From Siphonodentalium dalli (Eukaryota > Mollusca > Scaphopoda > Gadilida > Siphonodentaliidae): DNA of 64,000 nt. How positions within the stretch are numbered: the stretch's first letter is position 1; each line of letters starts with the position of its first letter. Below, piece by piece: positions 48,524 through 59,900 of this stretch. The notes under the pieces were generated by a model. The model worked only from the letters and a program-made list of their open reading frames with translations, was not told the DNA's origin and searched no databases. Made by a program: the position numbers and the translations under genes. Location: positions 110,753,319 to 110,817,318 of the forward strand of contig CP136066.1 in NCBI GenBank assembly GCA_032622095.1, in the 5' to 3' direction.

Positions 48524-51500
48524 AAGTTGAAAATATGACGTTTTTTTCATAAATATCTTCTAGATCAGTTCATGCTGTTTGGAACTGGTTGAGTAATGTG
48601 ACTTTATTTTGTGTTTTGTATATGAACTGATCATTGGAGCAATTAAATGTGCAATTATTGGGGTCCTAGCCCCTTCTCTCAAAAAATCGATTTTTTAGAA
48701 CACGGTATAAAATTTCACCAAAAAAATCACAATTGGGATTCTAGTCATATTTGAACAATAAATGAACAGAACTTTGTAAGCTAAGTGAGGCATATCATTA
48801 CCTATGAATATTCCAACTCATTGGAACAAAAATTCTTACTTTGGCTCAAAATGGCCGCCAAAATGTGGAAAATGGTAAATATTGCCCCAGCGTGTCCTGC
48901 AATCGCTTACAAGTTGTGGTTGATGTATAAAATTGGCTATTCTGCCTACTATACATTGAATACTAACATGTCTGATGCAGCATGGTTAATTGTCACTATT
49001 GTCTCCACTGACATCACCAAAAATTTTGGACTTTTCTCTCAAAAACTTGACATAAATATCGGCAAAAATTAACTTTTCAGGTATGGACCATTTTTTCAAG
49101 TAAAATGTAACTGTCTTTGGATTCAATTGTGTTTATTGTTTTGGTCTATCTTAAATGTGTCACACTACGGTATTTATAGACCAAATTGCTCAAGATGGCT
49201 TCCAAAATGCCAACCTAATTTGTAAAAAAAAAAATAATAATTACATAATATCCCGAACATTATTCTCTGTGTGATCCGAAAAGGTAGTAAATTGTGACTC
49301 ACTTGGTTATTATACGTGTTAGTTAATTAACTGACAACTATATGTTCTATCTGGTTGTCCCAGTTGTCCTCAATTTAAAGTATGGAATTTTGCCGAGAAC
49401 CTCTTTTGTGATTCTGGCCATATTATTGAAAGGAAATGGGCAGAACTTTGAGACGGAACCGAGATGAACCATAATCTGTGCCTATTCTGGTCCATTATGA
49501 TAAAAAATATATATCAACTGGATACAGGGTGGATGCAAGGATGGTAGTCAGTGAATTACTCTATGATCATAGGTGAGGTAAATAGGTATACAATGAGTGA
49601 CTATATGGTTATGTGTGGGTTGTCCATGGTAAGATGTATAGGTATACAGGGAGAGGTCATGGTCATGTGTGAGGTGAATCGGTATGAATGGAGTGACTGT
49701 ATGGTTGTGTCTGTCCAGTACGGGCGCACCCGATTTGCATGTATGAACATTGATGTGGTGTATGGATATAGCTACATGGTCATCTATGTGTTGATTATGT
49801 ATATATGGAGTGACTGTAAGGTCATGGTGGGATGTACATGTGTTGTCTGTATGATCATGGATGGGGTGTGTGGATAAATAGGGAGTTATTTTATGGTTAC
49901 GGGTAATGTGTATAGGTATACATGGAATGACTGTACGGTCATGATTGAAGTGTATATGCATACCTGGAGTAAGCTGGGTGGACATTATCGAGCGTGTTGG
50001 GTATATAGGGAGTGTCCTTGTGGTATATATTTATATATCTCGTGGATGTATTATCATTGGTGGGTGTATAGGGATTAGTTGTATGATCATGGATGGCGTG
50101 TATGATTATACAGTGAGTTGCTGAATTGTCATGTGTGAGGTGTATATGCAAGTATAGAAGGTAAGAGTGATCGTGTGTGCAGGTGTTGTGTATATCTGGA
50201 AGGGCTGAATGGCCGTTGGTGATGTGTATATGTATACCTGGAGTGGCTCTATGGTCTAGGGTGGGCTGCATATGTATATATCGAGTGGTTATATGACTGT
50301 GTGTGTCGAATAGGTATACATGTAGTGACTGTATGGTCAATGGTGAGATGAGTACATGTAGGTATACAAGGAGTAACTGTATGATCACAAATGTAATGAA
50401 TATCTATACAGGGAGTGACTAAATGGTCATGTGTCAGGTGTATGAGTATACCTGGTGTTCCTGCTTGGTGACTCGTGGCGGTATGGTCATGTGTAGGTTA
50501 TACGGGTATACACACGTGTTGCTATATGGTCATGGGCGAGGGTATGTGTATATAGCGAGTGGTTATATGGCCATGGATGAGGTGCATATGCATACATGGA
50601 GTGACTTTTCTGACATGGCTGGAGTGTATTAGTATATTTTGTGTCGCTATTCGGCTATGGTGTGACACATAGGGATACATGGAGTGACATGGCCAATGGT
50701 GAGGTGAATGTGTATACAAGGATTGATCAAGTGTGAATATTTTGAATAGGTACACACGGAGTGACTATATGGCTATAGGTCAGGTGAAGGAGTATGCCAG
50801 GTGGCATGGGTGAGGGTATGTGTATAAAGTGAGTGGCCATATGACCATTGGTGAGGTGCATATGTATACCTGGAGTGACTCTATGGTCATTGCTGTGGTG
50901 TTGATGTATGTATGTCTATTTGACCATGTTTGTGGATAATAGGTATACAGGGGGTTACCGTGTGGCCAATGATGAGGTGAATGCATGGGTATACACGGAG
51001 TGACTATATGGTTATTGGTCATGTTTAGGAGTATACCCGGTGTGCCTCCATTGTGACTCATGGATGTATGGTCATCCGTGGTCATGGGTCAGGTGTACGT
51101 GTATACATTGGGTCACTATATTGTTATGTCTGTGGTGTTTATGTATATATGGAATTACTGTGTGATAATGGGTGGCTATAGCTTTCCACGTTTAACGTTT
51201 CCCCCATGTACATAAACACCATCAAGATGGAGAACTCTCTGACATAACATCTCTATTCATTAACATATCTTTGAGTTATTGTGGAAAGCGATAGCCACCC
51301 AAGGTACACATGTATAACCCACCCATTACCTCAGTTACTCCATATGTACATAAACACCACACAAATAACAATATAGTCACCCACTTTATACACGTACACC
51401 TGACGATACAACCACGATTCACCATGCATGAACACCAGGTATACTCCTACTCCTGGCACATGACCATATAGTCTACATATTCACCACATTCACGATCATA

Positions 51501-51857
51501 CATTCACTCACTGTACACATATTCATCTCATTATGGACCATACAGCCACTACATGTATACCTATTCACCATACCCATGACCATAGGGTCAATCCAGGTAT
51601 ACATATACACCTCACCAATGGTGAGCCCTTCCAGATATACCAATACCCACACACACGACCACTTATACCTTCCATACTTGCATATACACCTCACACATGA
51701 CAATTCAGCAACTCACTGTATACCGTACTCATACACGCCGCTCCAATCATCAGTTAATATACAAAACACAAAATAAAGTCATATTACTCAACCAGTTCCA
51801 AACAACATGAACTTATCTAGAAGATATTTGTGAAAAAACGTCATATTTTCAACTTCC
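48524..51857. mobile_element. 3.3-kb foldback element with minisatellite arms
   Basis: The outer arms (about 48524-48641 and 51740-51857) are near-exact inverted copies, e.g. 'aagttgaaaatatgacgttt' on the left and its complement on the right, and both include 'tggaactggttgagtaat'. Inside, a degenerate minisatellite runs forward (about 49545-51180) and again inverted (about 51300-51740). The centre is marked by 'gggtggctatagctttccac' facing 'gtggaaagcgatagccaccc'. Long inverted arms made of tandem repeats recall Drosophila Foldback elements. No transposase was seen. The left arm also holds unpaired sequence (48642-49540), so it has been enlarged. Confidence 0.75.
49545..51180. repeat. Degenerate ~45-56-bp minisatellite, forward arm
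   Basis: Repeating theme 'gtgaggtgtataggtatacatggagtgactgtatggtcatg' with much variation. On the minus strand it leaves several open frames (up to 149 residues) of His/Thr/Pro-rich repeats such as HIHLTHDH. These follow from the repeat's composition and are not evidence of a gene. The inverted arm is 51300-51740. Confidence 0.8.
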
Positions 51858-53379
51858 GGCGGCCATTTTGGCGGCCATCTTGGATGGTGAGTTTCAATTT
51901 TGCGCCAAAAAAGTGTCATTATGTCTTAGCTTCACGAAAATATATACATTTGTATACATTTTACTAGATTTTCCCGCTATAATTTGCATAAAACTGACTT
52001 AGGGTTTGATCTGAAAAACGGCGGCCAGCATGGACGGCATCTTGTCTGGAGTCTACACGGCCACTTTTTTTTTCTTGTTAACATTGCTTAAAAGTTGAAG
52101 GACATAATAAGGAACAAAATGAGTTGGGTAAGTCCCGGGGGGTGCAAGGGTACCCCTATTGGCCCCCGGACTATAAGAGAATTCTTACGAGAATCGTCGA
52201 TAAATATACAAAACTGCAATGTCTTACCGCATATAGGTACCGGTACCTGATTAATATGATGTTAATGTTTCAGAATTATTACTGAGATGATAGTATCATG
52301 ATACAACGCGGCTTTGAACGTTCCGCGAGGAGTTATAAGTTTGAGTAAGTTCAAGGCCAGTTACGTGATTTCATACGAATTGTGGTTAAAAAGTTGGTTT
52401 GACACTTTTCCGCGGATATGCTTCTAGAAATTTCTTTTCTGAGAATTACGACTAGACTATCACCACCAATCTTGCAAATGTATCTTTATTAAAAGAGCTT
52501 CAAGCTGGAAGAACAACACACGAAATAATTGATTAATACAAGATCAACGTGCTGGTTAGTCTAAATTATTATGGTTTAGAAGCACAAGCGACCATATCAT
52601 ATACAAATGGACATACAATGTAGGTAGACCACATGCATGCGCACGACTCGCACAAAATACACCATATGCCAAACGCTTGTGCACGACATACCATATACAC
52701 ACAATAGGCTATTGATAAATCTTTCAAGCAAAACAGATACAAATAAATATACACAGCGCTTCAACAATCAACATGCATTCCGACCACACTCATGCGAGAT
52801 CATGCGCACACATGCATTCCGGCCACACATATGCGAGGTATGTTCAATAATGAGAACATGAAATCACAGACAATTGTAGTTTTATAAATAAATAAAAATA
52901 AATACATATACTGATTATTAATATTAAGTACAGGTGGATAAGTAACTGTAGCAGAAATCACGAAATTTTTAAATATGTTATTTATCTGTACACGCTTATG
53001 AAATGTACACGGTTATATAAAGTTCACGACAACAAGGTATATATTACTTCCTTCTTTGAACACCCCTCGTTCCTTGAAATGTGTATTTTGAATAAGTATA
53101 TTTGTTAAAACATTGCGTCTGTTACAGGTCACGGCATCATTAGGGTTGTACTCGAGTGCATAACTAGCTACACTCGGCCTTTTCGATTACCTAGGTCTAA
53201 AAGTTCTCACAATCCAAATTGCAGGTGGGGCTGTTTTCATTGACATTGAACTCTTTCGATCTGTGTCTATGTGAACGTATTACTGCTTATTAAAATATAT
53301 TTTGATGCACAACTCTCCACGAGCCGATATATTTCCGATCAAAATTATTTATTTTTTGTTCAACTTTTCTTTGTAAAGT
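51858..53379. other. Dispersed-repeat-rich spacer, no gene recognised
   Basis: Starts with 'ggcggccattttggcggcca', typical of dispersed invertebrate repeats. A short direct duplication at about 52771-52839 contains 'acatgcattccg.ccacac'. A few short open frames lack any domain. Confidence 0.45.
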
Positions 53380-53760
53380 TTGAGCTATTGTCCTGGGTTG
53401 GCGTCTGTCGTCCGGCCGTGCGTCCGTCCCTAAACAATTTCCTTTGGCTCATCCTACAGGCCACATCCCTCATTCGATTTTCACCACTTCATATGGATCT
53501 TCGGGGTGACCTCTAAATGGGAGCCGTCGATTTTTTCCGAAATTTGTTTAAAAACATGGCCGCCAGCAGCTCGCACCTCTAGACGGGAGCTATAAAATTT
53601 TAACAATTTTCGCTGAGAAATATGGCCGCCGGCAGCCCTCTTGAATTTTACTCTTTTAATGAATAAATCCTTTGGCACATCGTACAGACCATATCCCTCA
53701 TTTGATCGTCACCAAACTTCATATGGATCAAGAGTTATAAACGCATCAAAAAGCGTGACA
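53380..53760. repeat. Dispersed 'cgtccggccgtgcgtccgtcc' repeat
   Basis: Two internal halves share 'cctttggc.catc.tacag.cca', 'atccctcatt.gat' and 'caccaaacttcatatggatc' (about 53440 and 53670). Between them are two 'aa.atggccgcc.gcagc' modules. Similar in style to the 9.3-kb family but different in sequence. Confidence 0.6.
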
Positions 53761-53800
53761 GAGTTACACACTCACATATACACACACGCAAACGACAGGT

Positions 53801-53819
53801 TATATATATATATATATAT
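53801..53819. repeat. (TA)n microsatellite
   Basis: About nine and a half perfect TA units. Confidence 0.85.
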
Positions 53820-54349
53820 TTAATTTGCGATATTTCCACATCCCCAACAAACTGGAATGCAAAACGCTTGTCCGTTCCTGCTTGTATGTGATATATGGAT
53901 GAGAAATAACACCGATACGCTATACATTTATAAGGATTGGATCAAACTTTACTGTCGAAAGATGCGTGTCCGATTTTACACCATACAGTCACCATGTGTA
54001 CGTGTTCTATACCAGGCAATAATTAGACCAAACCCATGCATCGGTCCATTAGGTTTTGATGGACAGGTATAATCCACTTCAAAGATGAAGTTATAATACG
54101 TTTTCAATATTTGCTATGTAGTCTTGCAACAAAAATCCATTGATCGTCTCTTATGTATAGGTTTCAGTGGTGTAAATATTATCGGCAATTCCCCTACGGA
54201 TGGATCGCTTAGTTTAAGAATGTTTGTAGCAGACCGAGTTTGGTGAGCTCTCACAGAGTTTGGATGTTCGAGAATCTCCAGTGATGTAATACTCGTTATT
54301 TCTCGAAAATGTTTTACTACTCTGTTATCCACATAAGTTTGTCCCTTAA

Positions 54350-54677
54350 CCTCTTCGCTGCTATGACGTCCGTAACTATTACGGACGTAATTTAAGTGCC
54401 GTGTGCTATATGGTCCGTATGTACTACGGACCTACTTCAGCACACTAGCAGTAGGCCATTATTCATAACTGTAACTCAGCGATTGGTACATCGGAATAAC
54501 TGTATCTAAAAGTTTCAAACAGTGTATGATGTTCCACGATTGTGAACGATAAGAGCCTTTCAACTGAGTCAGTTTTATGGTTCTTGTGATATACCCGTTA
54601 TATTTTCCCACTGGAAAATGGCAATAACGTCAACAGCCCAGCACACTACGCCATAACGTCATTTAGCAGCGAAGAGG
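54350..54677. mobile_element. 328-bp piggyBac-like MITE
   Basis: TTAA lies on both sides (54346-54349, 54678-54681). The termini are CCTCTTCGCTGCTA.. and ..TAGCAGCGAAGAGG, an exact inverted pair of 14 bp extending imperfectly to 'tgacgt'. CCY ends with a TTAA target are the piggyBac pattern. Two tight subterminal palindromes follow: 'acgtccgtaactattacgga' and 'ggtccgtatgtactacggac'. No transposase. Confidence 0.88.
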
Positions 54678-54681
54678 TTAA

Positions 54682-55970
54682 CTGTATACAACTGTCTGTG
54701 CCCTGGTTTGAATGAGGGGGGATATTCACGTTCAAACTTCATAGTCTCACAGTTCTAACAAATTCCTATTTCCACTATGTTATATTATTAGAACTTTGGT
54801 CTATGATTTCTGCGATGTCCACCAAGATCTAATTGTGTTAATTTGGGGTCAACGTACTGAAGTGACATCGAGGTGTTTAAAATGATGAGATGTTTAATGA
54901 TATGAAGATATAGAATATGGTAACAATATCACCGTCAATGTCTGTTGGTGTCTCCATGATGGAACAGCGATGTAGAAATGCGCCACAGTTCATACACATC
55001 GCGAGTTGAGTAGAATTACAACATGCAGCTAGATTTGTCCACTCTAATCACGACACTGGGTCACGTATTATGTAACAGCGTCAATTTGTAAAATGTCTCC
55101 TCCTCTCACGAATAAACCACTTCCAGAAATTTTACATTGAGAAATGATATGTGTCTCGATAAATGACTACATTAACTGATCCACGACTTTGCTTTTAAGA
55201 TGTTTTGAAATTAATGATGCTTGAATATGGCTGCCAATCAGTCTATCTATTGCTGCTTTATTGGCTGAATAAAACATGTATGCATGTAGTCATTAGAACC
55301 CAATCATTGGCACGTCCTGTCAAAATATAGTTAACGGCCTTTGTTACTGTGAGACAATGGATAAGTAATTCCTTCTAATTGGCATTGCAGCAGACTTTAA
55401 TAAAAAATTGAGCATCATTTTCAATCAGGAAAATGTGCCTGCCCCTAGGCTAAAACGTCTTTGTCTGAGCTCAATATTAAAATATGCTTCTACTTTTTTT
55501 TCTGATTTTGAGACCAGTAGTAATTGTTTATTAAAATTATGCAAAGTTTATCGACTAAGGAACACTCAACTATTAATTTTTTTAAATTAAAGTAATTAAT
55601 CATGTGAAGCTGCGGCTGGTTTGCATGAAACCTACGCATATTCGTTCCTGTGTAGAAATCAGGTTCATGAGGCACAAAAGTTGAAAGTCAAGTGACAACC
55701 TAATCCGATGAATGTAGTATAACATCTCGTGCTTAATTGGGTGCATAATATTATTAAATTAAATCTCAATTCCAACTTGCAATTGAGCTCTTTATTCTGA
55801 ATTAGTGTATTTTCAAGGGACACCCAGTATAAAAGACACAAGTATTTATGTGCAAAAATATGAAGAAAGGCCATGTGTCGTTGTCCACCCCCCCCCCCCC
55901 CCCCCCCCAACGGATGAAACTTTTCGGCAGTACGGAATTTCATGCATGACACATCATCAGAGTCCCTAGA
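54682..55970. other. Intergenic sequence, no gene recognised
   Basis: No P450 N-terminal exon (hydrophobic anchor plus PPGP) could be found here, though it is the expected place for one. There is a 21-base poly-C run at 55888-55908. Confidence 0.4.
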
Positions 55971-56120
55971 TGGAATACTAAATCGCACGAAAATGCATTT
56001 ATTCTAGAAACCACCTCTCCGTGGAACTCATTGGCAGAAGAAACTAAAACCATATCTGATTTTGACGTATTTAAAAAAGAAATTCTATTGACTTTGAAAT
56101 ATTCAGGCCATTATACATAA
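55971..56120 (+). pseudogene. LINE reverse transcriptase C-terminal fragment
   Basis: An uninterrupted 49-codon frame from 55971 to a stop at 56118 contains KSHENAFILETTSPWNSLAE and ISDFDVFKKEIL. The pattern 'F....T..WNSLP.E......DF..FK..' is the usual C-terminal end of many non-LTR reverse transcriptases. There is no upstream RT core (YxDD), so this is a small 5'-truncated relic. Confidence 0.55.
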
Positions 56121-56761
56121 CGACGTGAGACCTCTGTCAGACAGAGTACTGCAACAGAGCACGTGACCCTCGTCGCCCATATATTACCGTGTATACCTTT
56201 AAAGAGCGAGCACATCACAGATCGATACGACCAGTCTCACATCTGAATAAATTGAACTATATGGGAAGGATGTCCACATTAAACCTCGTGTCTGCGAAAT
56301 GCAAACGCTTCATACGTGACCTGATCGAGAAATACAATGTGTTCAACAACCTCTACAACGCTGATCCTGGTGTGTTCGAAGTGGCTCTATGAAGGATGTG
56401 TCTGATTGTACTTCATATGGTTATCTCCAACACATGCAGTATGAAACTCCAGATTCCACGGGTGCATCAATATTATGTAAATTATCAAATAGAACCTTTC
56501 AGACTTCATTTGTCAATCGCCCACTTTTGGCGAATATCAAACTCTAATTGACTCACACTGTTTTCACCAAAACAATAGAATACACATGATTACACCAGCA
56601 TGTACACATTTTCAATCGGAACTAAAAGTCAAAAGACTTGTTTAAATAAAGAAATGATATGATATCTTCGTGTATTATCACCATCATCCAATAAATCTTA
56701 AGAAAACAGTAACTGACAGATATCCGGAGCCCTGATCGATTTCATGTGATATTTCATGCAG
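56121..56761. other. Spacer before the P450 exon
   Basis: One 67-residue open frame (56189-56392) has a plausible composition but no domain I know and no splice context. The rest is AT-rich. The end is the acceptor of the next exon. Confidence 0.4.
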
Positions 56762-56987
56762 GTGTTGTTACATCGAACGGGGATTTGTGGGCCGCAGAAC
56801 GCAGACTTGTCGTACATTCCATAAAACATATTGGAGGTGAGAGGAGGAGGTTAGAAGAAACCGTTCACGATGAGTTGAACTATCTCATACAAGATCTGGA
56901 TGGACAACATGAAAATCCGTTCGATCCAGACTATGTTCTACAGCTAGCAGTATCTAATATAATATCTACGATTATATTTGGATCAAG
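56762..56987 (+). CDS. P450 exon with helix C (WxxxR)
   Basis: The acceptor TTTCATGCAG leads into GVVTSNGDLWAAERRLVVHS; Trp and Arg of WxxxR contact the haem propionates in this family. It ends LAVSNIISTIIFGS with the donor AAG|GTAAAG, leaving two bases of an Arg codon that the next exon completes. Confidence 0.92.
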
Positions 56988-59900
56988 GTAAAGGGATAAT
57001 GTATACACATATAATGGTATATATTTGTTAAAACATAGCAGTATTCAGTTACTGGCTTATTTGTAACCCTGATACTACGGTGACTATACGCCGATTCGGT
57101 ACCACAATGACCGGTACCGGGCGGCTGCCATCGTCTCATTATAGTAGACAATTTAAGACTGGATTCAAAATGTCAAAATTCATTGTCTCATGAAGATGAA
57201 ACGCTTAAATCAGGGGGGGGGCAGGAAAAAATTTGCATACACAACGCTGAATTTTTTTTTTTGCAGCACTTTGGACCCCCCCCCCCCCACCCCCTCTTTG
57301 TGCAAAAAAAAAATTTTGTTCCACTCATGGTTTTGGGACCCCCCCCCCCCCTTTCCAGTCACATATGAATGAAATTTATCAAGCTGGAGAGCCATTATAG
57401 GCAAAAACATCAGGGTGTCGAATGTCCAGTGAAGGTGGTTGATGTTGAGATACAGAGAATGGTTAAATTAGAATAAACATATATAATAATTATCAGTCAT
57501 TCGTAATTTGACCATTCTGTTTTCTCAAGCATCATCCAACTTTGGTGTACTTTCGCCACCAGTTAAACTCAAATACTAATAAATTATAACTATGAGCACA
57601 AGCAATACACTCATGTGATTAAAAACATTTATCATGAAAAACTCAACACAACCAGCTGACACAACCAGTGAAACAACTTTAAAAAAATATTTTATCTAAT
57701 TATTTATTCCAGACATTGCACTGGACTTTGTGTAATGTGCATTTATCCATGAAATGCACTCGTGTTTACTTTATATATTTTTTTAAGTTGCTAGTTAAAT
57801 TGAAGTTGTAAACACACAACACACCGGAAAATTAAGCTGCCCAGGTTGAGATGGGGTTTTCTAGATAAATGTTTTAAATCTCATATGAGTGTATTGTTTG
57901 TGCTGAGACAGTTCAGCTCTTTTTGTTATGCAGTATTTCATAAAGTGTATGTCCTATATATTTCCATTGGAAGTGTGTCCTTATAAGTGTTTTGACTGGT
58001 GGTATTAATATAGTTTCCTATGAACGATCCACTCCGATCTTATTGGATTTAATGGAGGCAGACGTAGCAGTGACTTTCTATGCAAAATGTATCAGATATA
58101 TTGATTTTCATTTTATCATCGATGTCGTTCAACTAACATTTCTAAATTGAATTTTGAAAAACGTTGAAGCTGATTGAAGAATTATTTAAGTTACTTTAAA
58201 CTCAGGTGAAGTTTCAATTATCGTTGTGCAAAGTGACTTACAAAATCTGTATCTAATCTGGATTAAGAAATGAATGAGTTTAACAAGAAACTTTAGTTAC
58301 ATTTTCTGGTACAAAATTACCCAAGTATTTCAGACTAGACACTTATGAAACTGTTTCTTGCCTGTTTTACAATATGCAGTGTACGTGGTTAGATGGATCA
58401 TTTTAATATTAACAATAGCTAAATGGTTGTAGAATAGCGCATATAAATAAATAATATCTCATTATTTCACAAGTGAAAGACAGTCATGTTTTACTAAGAA
58501 AATGCTATTGAGACTGATAGAAATCCATGTGAATGTCTGTTCATTAATAATTGGGTATGTAACACTGTAGCACTTTTGTCTTTTATAGTATTAGTAACTT
58601 TGTGCCAGAAACATGTTTATAGATTAGAGAACAGGCATGTTCTACATTTATTTTACACATTATTTCAGTTTCATATCAGACTTAATTGGAGAGTTGAATT
58701 TCAGTTGGATACCACAGATAGTGGTAATGTGATATTTTATTTTACTTACTGAAGTATATGTGGTTTATTTGTCTTTAGAGTTGATTATAATATATTTACA
58801 TACCAAGTGGTTATCCAACCCAGATGGGCCAGCGCAGTTAAAAATTTCACGAATGTTTACTTAGTATTAGAAGGGACCAAATAATCAAAACATTCTGAGG
58901 CCAACCTGACCACAGATAACTGTACCTAGTATCTTGTGTGTACACTACAGGTGTTATTGAGATCGTAACACATCAAAACAATCATTATATAGGCTAAAAA
59001 GCTTGTAATTAGGTCAAAAAAGGGCAAAAGGAATTTTTTTGCACGACCCCCCCCCCCCCTGCTTAAATCATAATTAGTTCGATTAGATTGAATGGCCGAC
59101 ATCACCAGCCTTCGTCTTGCATATGATGCCACTGTGTTGTCTGTACTGGTCGAAGTTGACCGACTTCAGGCAAACATCGCCTGTTCGGGCGGCCCTTTAC
59201 ACTGAAATAACATTCATTGTTCGATTTTTGTGTCGACTTGCGATTTCTTGACTAATGCAGATATCGGCAACCTGTAAGATACATGCGTTTGCATTGCTTG
59301 CACTTTGCCATTTAATTATGTTGCCTCCACCGGCCAGCAAACCGGTGCCAACACTGCCGGTACGTACCAGAATGCGACCAACACTGGTATGATCAGAACA
59401 ACTGATCAGAAGCTACGCGTGAATAAAACATTAAACACAGTTCACAAAATGAACTACTATTGATAAGAATTACGAATGGGGTCCTACGTCACTAGTATTT
59501 TTGTTCTTGCTATCAATTGTCGTTTTGCAATATCCATAGTTATGATTACTGTATCGGGATTTCAACACCACTCTCAAATAGCTCATATACATTCGATATC
59601 GTTTCTTAGGTCCTCGGTGTGAGAGTTGACTCTGAGATTGTGTCCTTAACTTGTTTGTAGTCGCCACGTGGCCTTAGTTTCTATTTCTTATAGTGGCAGT
59701 AAATCGTTCGTTTCCGTGAAACGCGGAGTCTTGCGAAACAAAACGCGGTTTATATAGTGTGACGACAGAAGAACGTTCTGTCCACAATAAGTCAAGACCT
59801 GTCGTCGGCAATGAAGCCAAACAAATACAAATACACCGCCGAATTGGACATCGTGCGCCTAAAGAGATATAACACTCACATCGCCTTCTCTGAACGCGAA

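Noticed and set aside
49548-50388. 145- and 149-residue His/Thr-rich repetitive proteins on the minus strand
   Set aside because: They follow from an AT/CA-rich minisatellite with few stop codons; units vary in length and frames shift, and there is no start context or splice signal.
52637-52861. 74-residue frame with repeated HAFRPH motifs
   Set aside because: Caused by a short direct duplication; no other support.
55665-55988. 107-residue minus-strand frame with a glycine run
   Set aside because: The glycines are the poly-C tract at 55888-55908, and the frame overlaps a LINE relic on the other strand.
56189-56392. 67-residue open frame as a P450 N-terminal exon
   Set aside because: No hydrophobic anchor, no PPGP and no donor matching the phase of the 56762 exon; it ends in a stop.
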